Shown: positions 9,166 to 17,614 of the stretch, piece after piece
Numbering within the stretch: position 1 is the first letter of the stretch
Layout: each line of letters begins with the position of its first letter
Assembly: GCA_002431865.1 (NCBI GenBank)
Contig: DJEI01000066.1
Location: forward strand, 1 to 31,043
Direction of reading: 5' to 3'
Source: Lachnospiraceae bacterium UBA5902
GTDB lineage: Bacteria; Bacillota; Clostridia; Lachnospirales; Lachnospiraceae
DNA: 31,043 nt
Position numbers and translations under genes: made by a program
Notes under the pieces: model-generated
Told to the model about the DNA's origin: nothing
What the model saw: the letters and a program-made list of their open reading frames with translations, nothing else
The model's database searches: none

Positions 9166-10164
9166 ATGAAGAAAAAAATGATGCTCGGACTCCTTGCATT
9201 TGTGCTTCTTCTGACCGGATGCGGAAAGCAGGAGGACGGGACAATCCGAATTACAAATGTGTCATATGATCCGACACGGGAGTTCTATGAAGCGTACAAT
9301 CAGGTGTTTGAGGAACATTACCAGGATACATATGGCGAGACTGTGGAGGTTATCCAGTCGCATGGAGGTTCCGGCGCACAGGCGCGATCCGTCGTGGAGG
9401 GCTGTAATGCGGATGTTGTAACACTCGCACTGGAACATGATATTACACTGATCCAGAATACTGGATTGATCGATGCAGGATGGAAGGAGGAATTTAACGA
9501 TGATTCCTCTCCATATACATCGACGATCGTATTCCTTGTAAGGAAGGGAAATCCAAAGCAGATTCAGGACTGGAACGATCTGATCCGTGAGGATGTGGAG
9601 GTAATCACGCCGGATCCGAAAAGCAGCGGTGGTGCCTGCTGGAATTTTTTAGCAGCACTTAGCTATGCGAAGACAATATATAAGGAAGAAACCGGGCAGA
9701 ATGATTTCATGCAGAAGTTATACAGCCGGGTTTCAGTGATGGATTCCGGTGCCAGAGGTGCAACAACAACCTTCGTGGAAAATAAAAAGGGCGATGTGCT
9801 TGTGGCATGGGAGAATGAAGCGATTACGATTCAGAATTCTTATGCAGGTGAATATGAGATCGTCAATCCATCAGTCAGCATACTTGCACAGCCGAGTGTG
9901 GCAATCGTCGATGACAATGCAGATGCCAATGGTACGCAGACAGTGAGTGAACGGTACCTCGAATATCTATATAGTGATGAGGCACAGCGGCTGATCGGCG
10001 AATATGGATATCGGCCATCGAATCAGAAGATTCTGGAAGAATTTTCGGATACATATGACCTGAATATTGATCTGTGGAATATCGATGATTTTGGTGGATG
10101 GGACAACGCCTACGAAATGTATTTCGATGATGGGGCATTGTTCGATCAGATTTATAACCATTAG
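9166..10164 (+). CDS. sbp: Sulfate-binding lipoprotein of the sulfate ABC transporter
   Basis: A 332-residue protein with a lipoprotein signal peptide: a short basic start, a hydrophobic core and the lipobox LLTGC with Cys19 as lipid anchor. Family motifs of the Sbp/CysP group are clear: GGSGAQARSVVEG, ADVVTLALEHDI, TPDPKSSGGACWNFLAA and DSGARGATTTFVE. It captures sulfate (possibly thiosulfate) at the cell surface and delivers it to CysTW. It lies 12 bp after cysK and 22 bp before cysT. Sulfate versus thiosulfate cannot be told from sequence, but the downstream reduction genes favour sulfate. Confidence 0.95.
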   Translation: MKKKMMLGLLAFVLLLTGCGKQEDGTIRITNVSYDPTREFYEAYNQVFEEHYQDTYGETVEVIQSHGGSGAQARSVVEGCNADVVTLALEHDITLIQNTGLIDAGWKEEFNDDSSPYTSTIVFLVRKGNPKQIQDWNDLIREDVEVITPDPKSSGGACWNFLAALSYAKTIYKEETGQNDFMQKLYSRVSVMDSGARGATTTFVENKKGDVLVAWENEAITIQNSYAGEYEIVNPSVSILAQPSVAIVDDNADANGTQTVSERYLEYLYSDEAQRLIGEYGYRPSNQKILEEFSDTYDLNIDLWNIDDFGGWDNAYEMYFDDGALFDQIYNH

Positions 10165-10186
10165 TAGAGGAAAGAGTACAAAAGCG

Positions 10187-11023
10187 ATGAAGAAAGCAAA
10201 AAAGACACGTGTGATTCCGGGATATCATCTGACATTTGGAATCGTAATTACATTATTATCCCTGATCGTACTGATCCCACTTGCATCGGTGCTTGTCTAT
10301 GCACTGAAGCTATCACCGGGGGAATGGTTCCGGCTTATCATGAAGGAAAATGTAAGAAATGCATTTCTGACAAGTATCGGATGTTCTTTTCTGGCAGCTG
10401 TGATCAATACCGTGTTTGGACTGATTCTTGCATGGACACTTGTCAAATATGATTTTCCGGGCAAGAAGCTGTTAGATGGGTTCATCGAGCTTCCATTTGC
10501 ACTTCCGACCGCGGTTGCAGGTATCACGCTTTCGAAGCTTTTCTCAGACAGTGGATTTTACGGAAAGATATTTGCGAAGCTGGGAATCCAGATCGCATAT
10601 AAGAAGACCGGACTTGTGATCGCATTGATCTTTGTCGGAATCCCGTTTGTTGTGCGGGCGGTGCAGCCGGTATTAGAGAAGATGGACGGACAGTATGAGG
10701 AAGCGGCGTTTATGCTTGGCGCAAACCGCAGGAAAACATTTCTTGCCGTGATCCTTCCGGAGTTACGACCAGCGCTGCTGACCGGATTCGGTCTGGCATT
10801 TGCCAGAGGCATCGGAGAGTACGGAAGTGTCATCTACATATCGGGAAACAGTGCGAAGGACAAGACGCAGGTCATCTCGTATGTGATTATGCAGAAGCTG
10901 GGAATGATCGATTATGAGAGTGCCACAGCGATTGCACTTTTGATGTTAATTATATCGTTTGTATTATTGCTCTTTATCAATATCGTTCAGGCGAGACAAT
11001 CCGCCCGGACAAACCTGTTATAG
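10187..11023 (+). CDS. cysT: Sulfate ABC transporter permease CysT
   Basis: A 278-residue permease with about six hydrophobic segments and the ABC-permease coupling motif (EEAAFMLGANRRKTFLAVILPELRP, read as EAA-x3-G-x9-I-x-LP) near residues 170-190. FARGIGEYGSV close to the C-terminus is typical of the CysT/CysU group. The ATG at 10187 has a GAGGAAAG-type site upstream; earlier in-frame codons lie within sbp and lack support. It pairs with CysW as a heterodimeric membrane channel energised by CysA. Confidence 0.95.
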   Translation: MKKAKKTRVIPGYHLTFGIVITLLSLIVLIPLASVLVYALKLSPGEWFRLIMKENVRNAFLTSIGCSFLAAVINTVFGLILAWTLVKYDFPGKKLLDGFIELPFALPTAVAGITLSKLFSDSGFYGKIFAKLGIQIAYKKTGLVIALIFVGIPFVVRAVQPVLEKMDGQYEEAAFMLGANRRKTFLAVILPELRPALLTGFGLAFARGIGEYGSVIYISGNSAKDKTQVISYVIMQKLGMIDYESATAIALLMLIISFVLLLFINIVQARQSARTNLL

Positions 11024-11062
11024 TCAGTGAGACAGATACATGCAGAGAAAGGAGGAACCAGC

Positions 11063-11932
11063 ATGAGTGAAAATGAGAAATTAGAGCGAAGCAGACACCG
11101 GACAAAAATCATACTGATCACGATTACGGTACTGTTTATCGTGCTGATGCTGGTTGTGCCACTAGTCTCTGTGATCGTCAATTCTCTGCGGGAGGGATTC
11201 GCATTTTACATCGAGTCGATCTCGACAGAGTATGTGTGGCATTCGCTGCTTGTGACGTTGCTTGCAACCGGCATTGCAGTCGTTGTGAATACTATATTTG
11301 GAATCTGCGCCGCATGGCTGCTCACGAAGTTTTCCTTCCGTGGCAAACAGATCCTTGCAACTTTGATTGATATTCCATTTTCAATCTCGCCGGTCATCGT
11401 AGGGCTTGCCTACCTGATGACATTCGGCAGACTCGGATGGTTCTACCCGGTGATCCGGGCGTTTAATCAGCATTTTGGAACGGATGTGCGAATCGCATTT
11501 GCGATTCCGGGTGTAGTGCTTGCCACGGTATTTGTCACATTTCCGTTTGTCTCAAGAGAGATAATCCCGGTATTAAATGTACAGGGAAAGGATGAGGAAG
11601 AAGCCGCTGCGCTGATGGGCGCAAAGGGATTTACGATATTTCGAAAGATTACATTCCCACATATGAAATGGGGACTGATCTACGGCATCATCCTCTGTAC
11701 GGCGCGGGCACTGGGAGAGTTTGGTGCGGTAAATGCACTCTCGAAGACACGAGGCGAGACATTTACCCTGCCGCTTGAGATTGATGCCCTGTATATGTCG
11801 GGCACGAAGACCTCGATCACCGCGGCATTTGCGGTATCTTCGATTCTTGTGATCTTAGCGATCATCCTGTTGATTGCAAGAAATATTATTGAGCATAGAG
11901 GAAAAGAGAAAGAGCCGAAAGGAACAAGGTAG
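11063..11932 (+). CDS. cysW: Sulfate ABC transporter permease CysW
   Basis: A 289-residue permease with about six membrane segments, a charged N-terminal tail, and the coupling motif EEEAAALMGAKGFTIFRKITFP. ARALGEFGAVNALS near the end matches the CysW subfamily. The start at 11063 is set by an excellent AAAGGAGG (11048-11055) with 7-nt spacing; an upstream in-frame GTG at 11027 would add 12 residues without a ribosome site. It ends 5 bp before cysA. Confidence 0.95.
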   Translation: MSENEKLERSRHRTKIILITITVLFIVLMLVVPLVSVIVNSLREGFAFYIESISTEYVWHSLLVTLLATGIAVVVNTIFGICAAWLLTKFSFRGKQILATLIDIPFSISPVIVGLAYLMTFGRLGWFYPVIRAFNQHFGTDVRIAFAIPGVVLATVFVTFPFVSREIIPVLNVQGKDEEEAAALMGAKGFTIFRKITFPHMKWGLIYGIILCTARALGEFGAVNALSKTRGETFTLPLEIDALYMSGTKTSITAAFAVSSILVILAIILLIARNIIEHRGKEKEPKGTR

Positions 11933-11937
11933 AGACT

Positions 11938-12999
11938 ATGTATGTGGAAATGAAAAATATCTATAAGAAATATGGTGATTTCCTTGCATCGGACAATGTG
12001 AGCTTCGGCGTCGGGAAAGGAAAGCTGGTCGCGCTACTTGGACCATCCGGAAGTGGAAAGACAACCCTTCTCCGGATGATTGCAGGCTTGGAAAATCCGA
12101 ACGAAGGTGATATATTTATTGACGGCAAACGCGTGAATGATATCCCGGCATCAAAGCGTGGAATCGGATTCGTATTTCAGAGCTATGCACTGTTCCGGTA
12201 TATGACGGTATATGAAAATGTAGCATTTGGATTGGAGCTTCAGAAGATGCCGAAGAAACAGATCAAGGAGCGTGTAACCGAGCTGTTATCGCTGACCGGA
12301 CTTTCCGGCATGGAGAAGCGGTATCCGAACCAGTTATCCGGTGGACAGCGGCAGCGTGTGGCATTCGCCAGAGCGTTAGCCCCGAATCCACAGGTATTGC
12401 TGTTGGACGAGCCTTTTGCAGCGATTGATGCGAAGGTGCGGACCGAGCTTCGGACATGGTTAAAGGAGATGGTCACAAAGCTTGGAATCACGAGTATCTT
12501 CGTCACACACGACCAGGATGAGGCGGTCGAGGTTGCGGATGAGATCATCATCACGAACCACGGTGTCGTCGAGCAGATGGGAACCCCACTGGAGATCTAC
12601 AAATCCCCGGATACCCCATTTGTGGCACAGTTTATCGGACGGTCGTCGGTGGTGGAAGATTACGACCGGCTGAAAGGATTTGAACGGATCCCGCGTGCAG
12701 ACAAGGCTGTTATCCGCCCGGAATTCGTGAAGATCTCCAAGAGTGGAAAGCTCGATCAGTATATCAGTGCTGCGGAGCTTGGAACAGTCAAGGAAGTGAT
12801 CTTCAAGGGAAACCGCATGGATGTCGTTGTCGACATCAACGGAATCGAGGTAACCGGAGAGCGGTCGCTTGAAAAAGATCTCGTATCCGTCGGGGAGACG
12901 GTACATGTGCTGATCTACCGGTTATATGTATTTGATGAAAAAAAGACATATTTGTTAGAGAATAAAGAGATGCAGGAGCAGGATGTATTCTACATCTAG
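11938..12999 (+). CDS. cysA: Sulfate ABC transporter ATP-binding protein CysA
   Basis: A 353-residue ABC ATPase with Walker A GPSGSGKTT (residues 35-43), Q-loop FVFQSYALF, signature LSGGQRQRVAFARAL, Walker B LLLDEPFAAID and the H-loop in FVTHDQDEA. The C-terminal ~110 residues form a TOBE-like regulatory domain, as in sulfate and molybdate importers. The neighbouring sbp-cysT-cysW genes define it as the motor of that importer. Confidence 0.95.
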   Translation: MYVEMKNIYKKYGDFLASDNVSFGVGKGKLVALLGPSGSGKTTLLRMIAGLENPNEGDIFIDGKRVNDIPASKRGIGFVFQSYALFRYMTVYENVAFGLELQKMPKKQIKERVTELLSLTGLSGMEKRYPNQLSGGQRQRVAFARALAPNPQVLLLDEPFAAIDAKVRTELRTWLKEMVTKLGITSIFVTHDQDEAVEVADEIIITNHGVVEQMGTPLEIYKSPDTPFVAQFIGRSSVVEDYDRLKGFERIPRADKAVIRPEFVKISKSGKLDQYISAAELGTVKEVIFKGNRMDVVVDINGIEVTGERSLEKDLVSVGETVHVLIYRLYVFDEKKTYLLENKEMQEQDVFYI

Positions 13000-13028
13000 T
13001 GCAAATGAAAACTGGAAGGGAGTCGCTT

Positions 13029-14723
13029 ATGAACATCGAGAACACAGAGCTTCTTCATACGGACGTGCTGATCATCGGAGGCGGAACCGCCGGATGCTAT
13101 GCGGCACTTACCGTAAGGGAGAATTCCGATTACAAGATCATCATAGCGGAAAAGGCGAACATCAAGCGTAGCGGTTGTTTAGCTGCTGGTGTCAATGCAA
13201 TCAATGCCTATATCGTGAAGGGGAGAAAGCCGGAAGATTATGTGGATTACGCGAAGAAAGACGCGGACAATATCGTGCGGGAGGATCTGCTGCTCACGAT
13301 GTCTGAGGGCTTGAACCGTGTGACGGCGAAGATGGAACAGCTTGGGCTGGTTATCCTGAAAGATGAAAATGGAGAGTATGTTGCAAGAGGCAACCGGAAC
13401 ATCAAGATCAACGGTGAGAACATGAAACCGCTTCTCGCATTGGCGGTGGAAGCACTTCCGGATGTCACAATCTTGAACCGGGTGAATATCACCGATTATT
13501 TGATTGAAAATAATGAGATCAAGGGTGCAATCGGATTTTCTATCGTAGAACAGAAAGTATATGTGATCCGGGCGAAGAAAGTGCTCTGTGCAACCGGTGG
13601 CGCGGCAGGTCTGTACCGGCCGAACAATCCGGGCTTTTCGAGACATAAAATGTGGTACCCGCCATTTAATACCGGAGCGGGATTCGCAATGGGAATTCTC
13701 GGGGGTGCCGAGATGACAACGTTCGAGATGCGGTTTATCGCCCTTCGCTGTAAGGATACGATTGCACCGACAGGAACGATCGCGCAGGGCGTTGGCGCGA
13801 AACAGGTCAATGCACTTGGCGAGGTATATGAGACAAAATACGGATTGACAACTTCCGAGCGTGTGTATGGCACGGTGATGGAGAATCTGCAGGGCAGAGG
13901 TCCTTGTTATCTCCGTACGGAAGGTATTTCAGAGGAACAGAACGAATCACTCAAGAAGGCATATCTGAACATGGCACCGAGCCAGACACTGAAATGGCTT
14001 GAATCCGGCAAGAAGCCGAGTGAGCAGAATGTCGAGATCGAAGGAACCGAGCCGTATATCGTAGGAGGACATACCGCGAGCGGCTATTGGGTAGACACGA
14101 ACCGCCAGACGACAATCAACGGATTGTATGCAGCTGGAGATGTGGCAGGTGGCTGTCCACAAAAATATGTGACAGGTGCGATGGTCGAGGGTGAGATTGC
14201 GGCGAAGCATATCGTGCAGATGCTCGACGAGCAGACGGGTACGTCGGATGAGAAATCCGCAGGTGATACCCTGGATGCAAAGCTTCAGGCAGTTGTGGAT
14301 GATAAGATTACCGAATACACCCATTACCTGAACAATCCTTCCGGGATGTTCACGACAGAGGCACTTGAGGAAGCGATGCAGAAGGTTATGGATAATTACG
14401 CAGGTGGAATCTCCACCCATTACCAGTTCAATGCGAAGCAGTTAGAGCTGGCAAAGCAGAAGATTAAGCAGCTGCAGGAGCTTCTGCCAGATGTGAAAGC
14501 GGATGATATGCATGAGCTGATGTTTGTCTATGAGCTGCGGGAACGGTTGGTTGTATGCTTATCCGTGATCGCGCATCTTGAGGCAAGAAAAGAGACACGC
14601 TGGCACAGCTTCGCAGAGAATCTGGATTATCCGGAGAAGAGCGATGCGTGGTTAAAATATGTAAACTCCAGATACGAGGACGGCGATATTAAAATCATCT
14701 TCCGTGATCTCGTTACATTGTAA
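13029..14723 (+). CDS. aprA: Adenylylsulfate (APS) reductase alpha subunit, AprA-type flavoprotein
   Basis: A 564-residue flavoprotein. The N-terminal FAD loop is DVLIIGGGTAGCYAAL (GGGTAG at residues 17-22). The segments KRSGCLAAGVNAINAY, REDLLLTMSEGLN, GGAAGLYRPNNPG, MWYPPFNTGAGFAM and AEMTTFEMRFIALRCKDTIAPTG follow the order of AprA of sulfate reducers, rather than plain fumarate reductase. AprA reduces APS to sulfite and AMP with electrons from the AprB iron-sulfur subunit, encoded next. It is roughly 90 residues shorter than dissimilatory AprA. The ATG at 13029 has AAGGGAG upstream. Its place between a sulfate importer and CysDN argues for an assimilatory role; activity is inferred from family and context. 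Confidence 0.88.
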   Translation: MNIENTELLHTDVLIIGGGTAGCYAALTVRENSDYKIIIAEKANIKRSGCLAAGVNAINAYIVKGRKPEDYVDYAKKDADNIVREDLLLTMSEGLNRVTAKMEQLGLVILKDENGEYVARGNRNIKINGENMKPLLALAVEALPDVTILNRVNITDYLIENNEIKGAIGFSIVEQKVYVIRAKKVLCATGGAAGLYRPNNPGFSRHKMWYPPFNTGAGFAMGILGGAEMTTFEMRFIALRCKDTIAPTGTIAQGVGAKQVNALGEVYETKYGLTTSERVYGTVMENLQGRGPCYLRTEGISEEQNESLKKAYLNMAPSQTLKWLESGKKPSEQNVEIEGTEPYIVGGHTASGYWVDTNRQTTINGLYAAGDVAGGCPQKYVTGAMVEGEIAAKHIVQMLDEQTGTSDEKSAGDTLDAKLQAVVDDKITEYTHYLNNPSGMFTTEALEEAMQKVMDNYAGGISTHYQFNAKQLELAKQKIKQLQELLPDVKADDMHELMFVYELRERLVVCLSVIAHLEARKETRWHSFAENLDYPEKSDAWLKYVNSRYEDGDIKIIFRDLVTL

Positions 14724-14738
14724 CAAGGGAGGACATCT

Positions 14739-15053
14739 ATGAGCATCATCATTGATAAAGAAAAATGTAAGAAATGTGGCAAATGTGCAGCCGTCTGTCC
14801 GGGCAGCCTGATCGGCAAAAATCCGGATGGCACCGCATGCATGCGCTACCCGAAAGACTGCTGGGGCTGTTCTTCGTGCATCAAGGAATGCAGGTTCGGT
14901 GCGATCGCCTTATACCTTGGCGCAGATATCGGAGGCATGGGAAGTAAGATGACCGTGAATGCAGAGGACGGCAAACTTTATTGGAACATCGAGAAACGGG
15001 ACGGCACGACCGAACAGGTTGTGATTAACCAGAAGGAATCGAACAAGTATTAG
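14739..15053 (+). CDS. aprB: APS reductase beta subunit, AprB-type 2x[4Fe-4S] ferredoxin
   Basis: A 104-residue ferredoxin with two cluster motifs: C10-x2-C13-x2-C16-x3-C20-P and C41-x2-C44-x2-C47-x3-C51. [17 protein letters not shown] and the later [19 protein letters not shown] match the core and the beta-sheet part of AprB. It would pass electrons to the FAD of AprA. Dissimilatory AprB has an extra C-terminal tail of several dozen residues that wraps AprA; this protein stops before it. It lies 15 bp after aprA and 22 bp before cysD. Confidence 0.87.
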   Translation: MSIIIDKEKCKKCGKCAAVCPGSLIGKNPDGTACMRYPKDCWGCSSCIKECRFGAIALYLGADIGGMGSKMTVNAEDGKLYWNIEKRDGTTEQVVINQKESNKY

Positions 15054-15075
15054 ATCGAAAGGAAGGTACAAGAGG

Positions 15076-15975
15076 ATGGGACAGTTATCACATCTGGATG
15101 AATTGGAAGCAGAAGCGATTTACATTATCAGAGAAGTGGCAGCCGAGTGTGAGAAGCCGGTTATGCTTTATTCCATCGGAAAGGACAGCTCCGTTATGCT
15201 GCATCTGGCGATGAAAGCATTTTACCCGGAGAAGCCACCATTTCCGTTCCTGCATGTCAACACGACATGGAAGTTCAAGGAGATGATTGAGTTCCGTGAT
15301 TACATGGCGAAGAAGCTTGGCATTGAAATGATCGAGTATATCAATGAGGAAGGCGTAAAGCAGGGCATCAATCCGTTTGACCACGGCAGTGCTTACACAG
15401 ACATCATGAAGACACAGGCATTGAAGCAGGCACTCGACAAATACGGATTTACCGCAGCCTTTGGTGGTGGCCGGAGAGACGAGGAGAAATCAAGAGCAAA
15501 AGAGCGAATCTTCTCCTTCCGAAATGAGCATCATGCATGGGATCCGAAGAATCAGAGACCGGAGATGTGGAAGCTTTATAATTCCAAGATCAAGAAGAAA
15601 GAGGAAGTAAGAGTATTCCCACTTTCCAACTGGACAGAGAAAGATATCTGGCAGTACATCAAGCGTGAGAACATTGAGATCCCATCGCTGTATTTCGCAA
15701 AGGTAAGACCGGTTGTATACCGCGATGGAAATATCATCATGGTAGATGATGACCGTATGAAGCTTCTGCCGGGCGAGAAGATCGAGTACAAGAGCGTGCG
15801 TTTCCGTACTCTTGGATGTTACCCGCTCACCGGCGGATGCGAATCAACCGCAGATACATTAGATGCAATTATAGAGGAAACACTTTCAGCAGTTTCTTCC
15901 GAGCGTACAACGCGTGTTATCGACAACGAGGCAGCCGGAAGCATGGAACGAAGAAAACGGGAGGGATATTTCTAA
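15076..15975 (+). CDS. cysD: Sulfate adenylyltransferase small subunit CysD
   Basis: A 299-residue member of the PP-loop ATP pyrophosphatase superfamily with SIGKDSS (residues 33-39) near the N-terminus, and the CysD landmarks [36 protein letters not shown] and LGCYPLTGG. With the GTPase CysN it makes APS from sulfate and ATP. AAAGGAAGG at 15058-15066 sets the start. It is followed by cysN after a single base, so the two subunits are surely co-translated. Confidence 0.96.
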   Translation: MGQLSHLDELEAEAIYIIREVAAECEKPVMLYSIGKDSSVMLHLAMKAFYPEKPPFPFLHVNTTWKFKEMIEFRDYMAKKLGIEMIEYINEEGVKQGINPFDHGSAYTDIMKTQALKQALDKYGFTAAFGGGRRDEEKSRAKERIFSFRNEHHAWDPKNQRPEMWKLYNSKIKKKEEVRVFPLSNWTEKDIWQYIKRENIEIPSLYFAKVRPVVYRDGNIIMVDDDRMKLLPGEKIEYKSVRFRTLGCYPLTGGCESTADTLDAIIEETLSAVSSERTTRVIDNEAAGSMERRKREGYF

Positions 15976-15976
15976 G

Positions 15977-17602
15977 ATGAGCGGATTATTAAAATTTATC
16001 ACTTGCGGTAGTGTGGATGATGGAAAATCCACATTGATCGGACATATCTTATATGATTCCAAGCTGCTTTACGCAGATCAGGAAAAGGCACTTGAATTAG
16101 ACAGTAAGGTCGGAAGCCGCGGCGGTGCGATTGATTACTCACTTTTGCTGGACGGACTGATGGCAGAGCGCGAGCAGGGTATCACGATCGACGTTGCCTA
16201 CCGGTATTTCACAACGGACAAGCGAAGCTTTATCGTGGCAGATACACCGGGACATGAAGAGTACACAAGAAACATGGCAGTTGGAGCATCCTTTGCAGAC
16301 CTTGCCGTAATCTTGGTGGATGCGAAGCAGGGCGTGCTTGTGCAGACAAGACGGCATGCAAGAATCTGTGCATTGATGGGTATCCGGTACTTCGTATTTG
16401 CAGTCAATAAGATGGATCTTGTCGGTTACGATGAGACTCGTTTCCGCGAGATTGAGAAGCAGATTGAGGAGCTTACAAAAGAGCTTTCACTGCCAAATGT
16501 AACGATCATTCCGGTCTCTGCAACCGAGGGTGACAACGTTACAACAAAGTCAGAGAATATTCCTTGGTACACGGGCAAGGCATTGCTTCCGTATCTCGAG
16601 GATATCGATATTGCAGAGGACGACAGCGAGCAGGGATTTTATATGCCGGTACAGCGTGTATGCCGTCCGGATCATACATTCCGCGGATTCCAGGGACAGA
16701 TCGAGCATGGAAGTATTCATGTGGGCGATGAGATCACAACACTTCCAAGCAACGAGACAGCGAAGGTAAAGAGCATTTACATCGGTGACAAGGACAGCGA
16801 ATCTGCAGCCAAGGGACAGCCGGTTACCATCCAGCTTGACCGCGAGCTGGATGTATCAAGAGGATGCGTTCTGTCAGTTGCATCTGGTGCGAAGGTTGCT
16901 TCTTCCATTACTGCAACGCTGCTGTGGATGGATGACGAGGAGCTGCAAAATGGCAAGAACTTCTTCTTCAAGCTTGGCACAAAGATGATACTTGGTGCTG
17001 TGACCGATATCGAATATGCAATTGATGTCAACACCGGTGAACAGAAAAAGGTTAACAGCTTAAGTAAAAATGAGATTGCGGTCTGCAAGATTTCTCTGGC
17101 AGATAAGATCGTGGTTGATGAATTTAAGAATCATAAAACGCTGGGCGAGTTCATCCTGATTGATCGTGTTACAAATATGACTTCTGCCTGCGGTGTCGTA
17201 GAGCAGGTACGCACCGAAGAAACCGGACTGTATGAGGGCAGAGTTGACAGAAATACAAGAGCCGCATTGAAGAGCCAGAAGGCAATCACGGTGAAGTTCG
17301 TGGAAGGAAAGACGATCAACCGTGCGTATGTTGAGGAAGTGGAGAAGACACTGAGCATCGAAGGACGTCACACATACCTGTACGCACCAGCCGATGGCGA
17401 GGCGATTGAGACCGTTGTGAAGCACCTGCACCGTGCCGGACTTGTCGTATTGCTGCTTGTCAATGAGAAGCAGGACAAGACACTTACCGGAACCTATGAT
17501 CTCGTATTTGCAGGCGATGCAAGCGAGGAAGAAGTAAGCAAACAAATAAGATCCGAATCCGCATATGAGGGTACAATCGTTGCAGGAAGAGATTATATTT
17601 AG
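15977..17602 (+). CDS. cysN: Sulfate adenylyltransferase large subunit CysN with degenerate C-terminal APS-kinase-like region
   Basis: A 541-residue translational GTPase homologue: P-loop GSVDDGKST (residues 11-19), DTPGHEEY, and NKMD, followed by two beta-barrel domains. It drives sulfate adenylylation by CysD through GTP hydrolysis. The C-terminal ~110 residues go beyond a plain CysN (about 475 in E. coli). They look like a shrunken CysC kinase: EVEKTLSIEGRHTYL near 454-468 corresponds to the LE-K-L-x3-GRHTYLLDGDNVR region, and HLHRAGLVVLLL near 483-494 to the ADAGLIVL region. The kinase P-loop GLSGSGKST is replaced by VEGKTINRA (442-450) and the DGDN motif by APADG. The start at 15977 follows a GGGAGGG site. 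Confidence 0.92.
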   Translation: MSGLLKFITCGSVDDGKSTLIGHILYDSKLLYADQEKALELDSKVGSRGGAIDYSLLLDGLMAEREQGITIDVAYRYFTTDKRSFIVADTPGHEEYTRNMAVGASFADLAVILVDAKQGVLVQTRRHARICALMGIRYFVFAVNKMDLVGYDETRFREIEKQIEELTKELSLPNVTIIPVSATEGDNVTTKSENIPWYTGKALLPYLEDIDIAEDDSEQGFYMPVQRVCRPDHTFRGFQGQIEHGSIHVGDEITTLPSNETAKVKSIYIGDKDSESAAKGQPVTIQLDRELDVSRGCVLSVASGAKVASSITATLLWMDDEELQNGKNFFFKLGTKMILGAVTDIEYAIDVNTGEQKKVNSLSKNEIAVCKISLADKIVVDEFKNHKTLGEFILIDRVTNMTSACGVVEQVRTEETGLYEGRVDRNTRAALKSQKAITVKFVEGKTINRAYVEEVEKTLSIEGRHTYLYAPADGEAIETVVKHLHRAGLVVLLLVNEKQDKTLTGTYDLVFAGDASEEEVSKQIRSESAYEGTIVAGRDYI

Positions 17603-17614
17603 GAGGAGTCCATT

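Noticed and set aside
15977..17602. Active bifunctional CysNC
   Set aside because: The C-terminal region is too short for CysC and has no P-loop or DGDN motif, so APS kinase activity is not expected.
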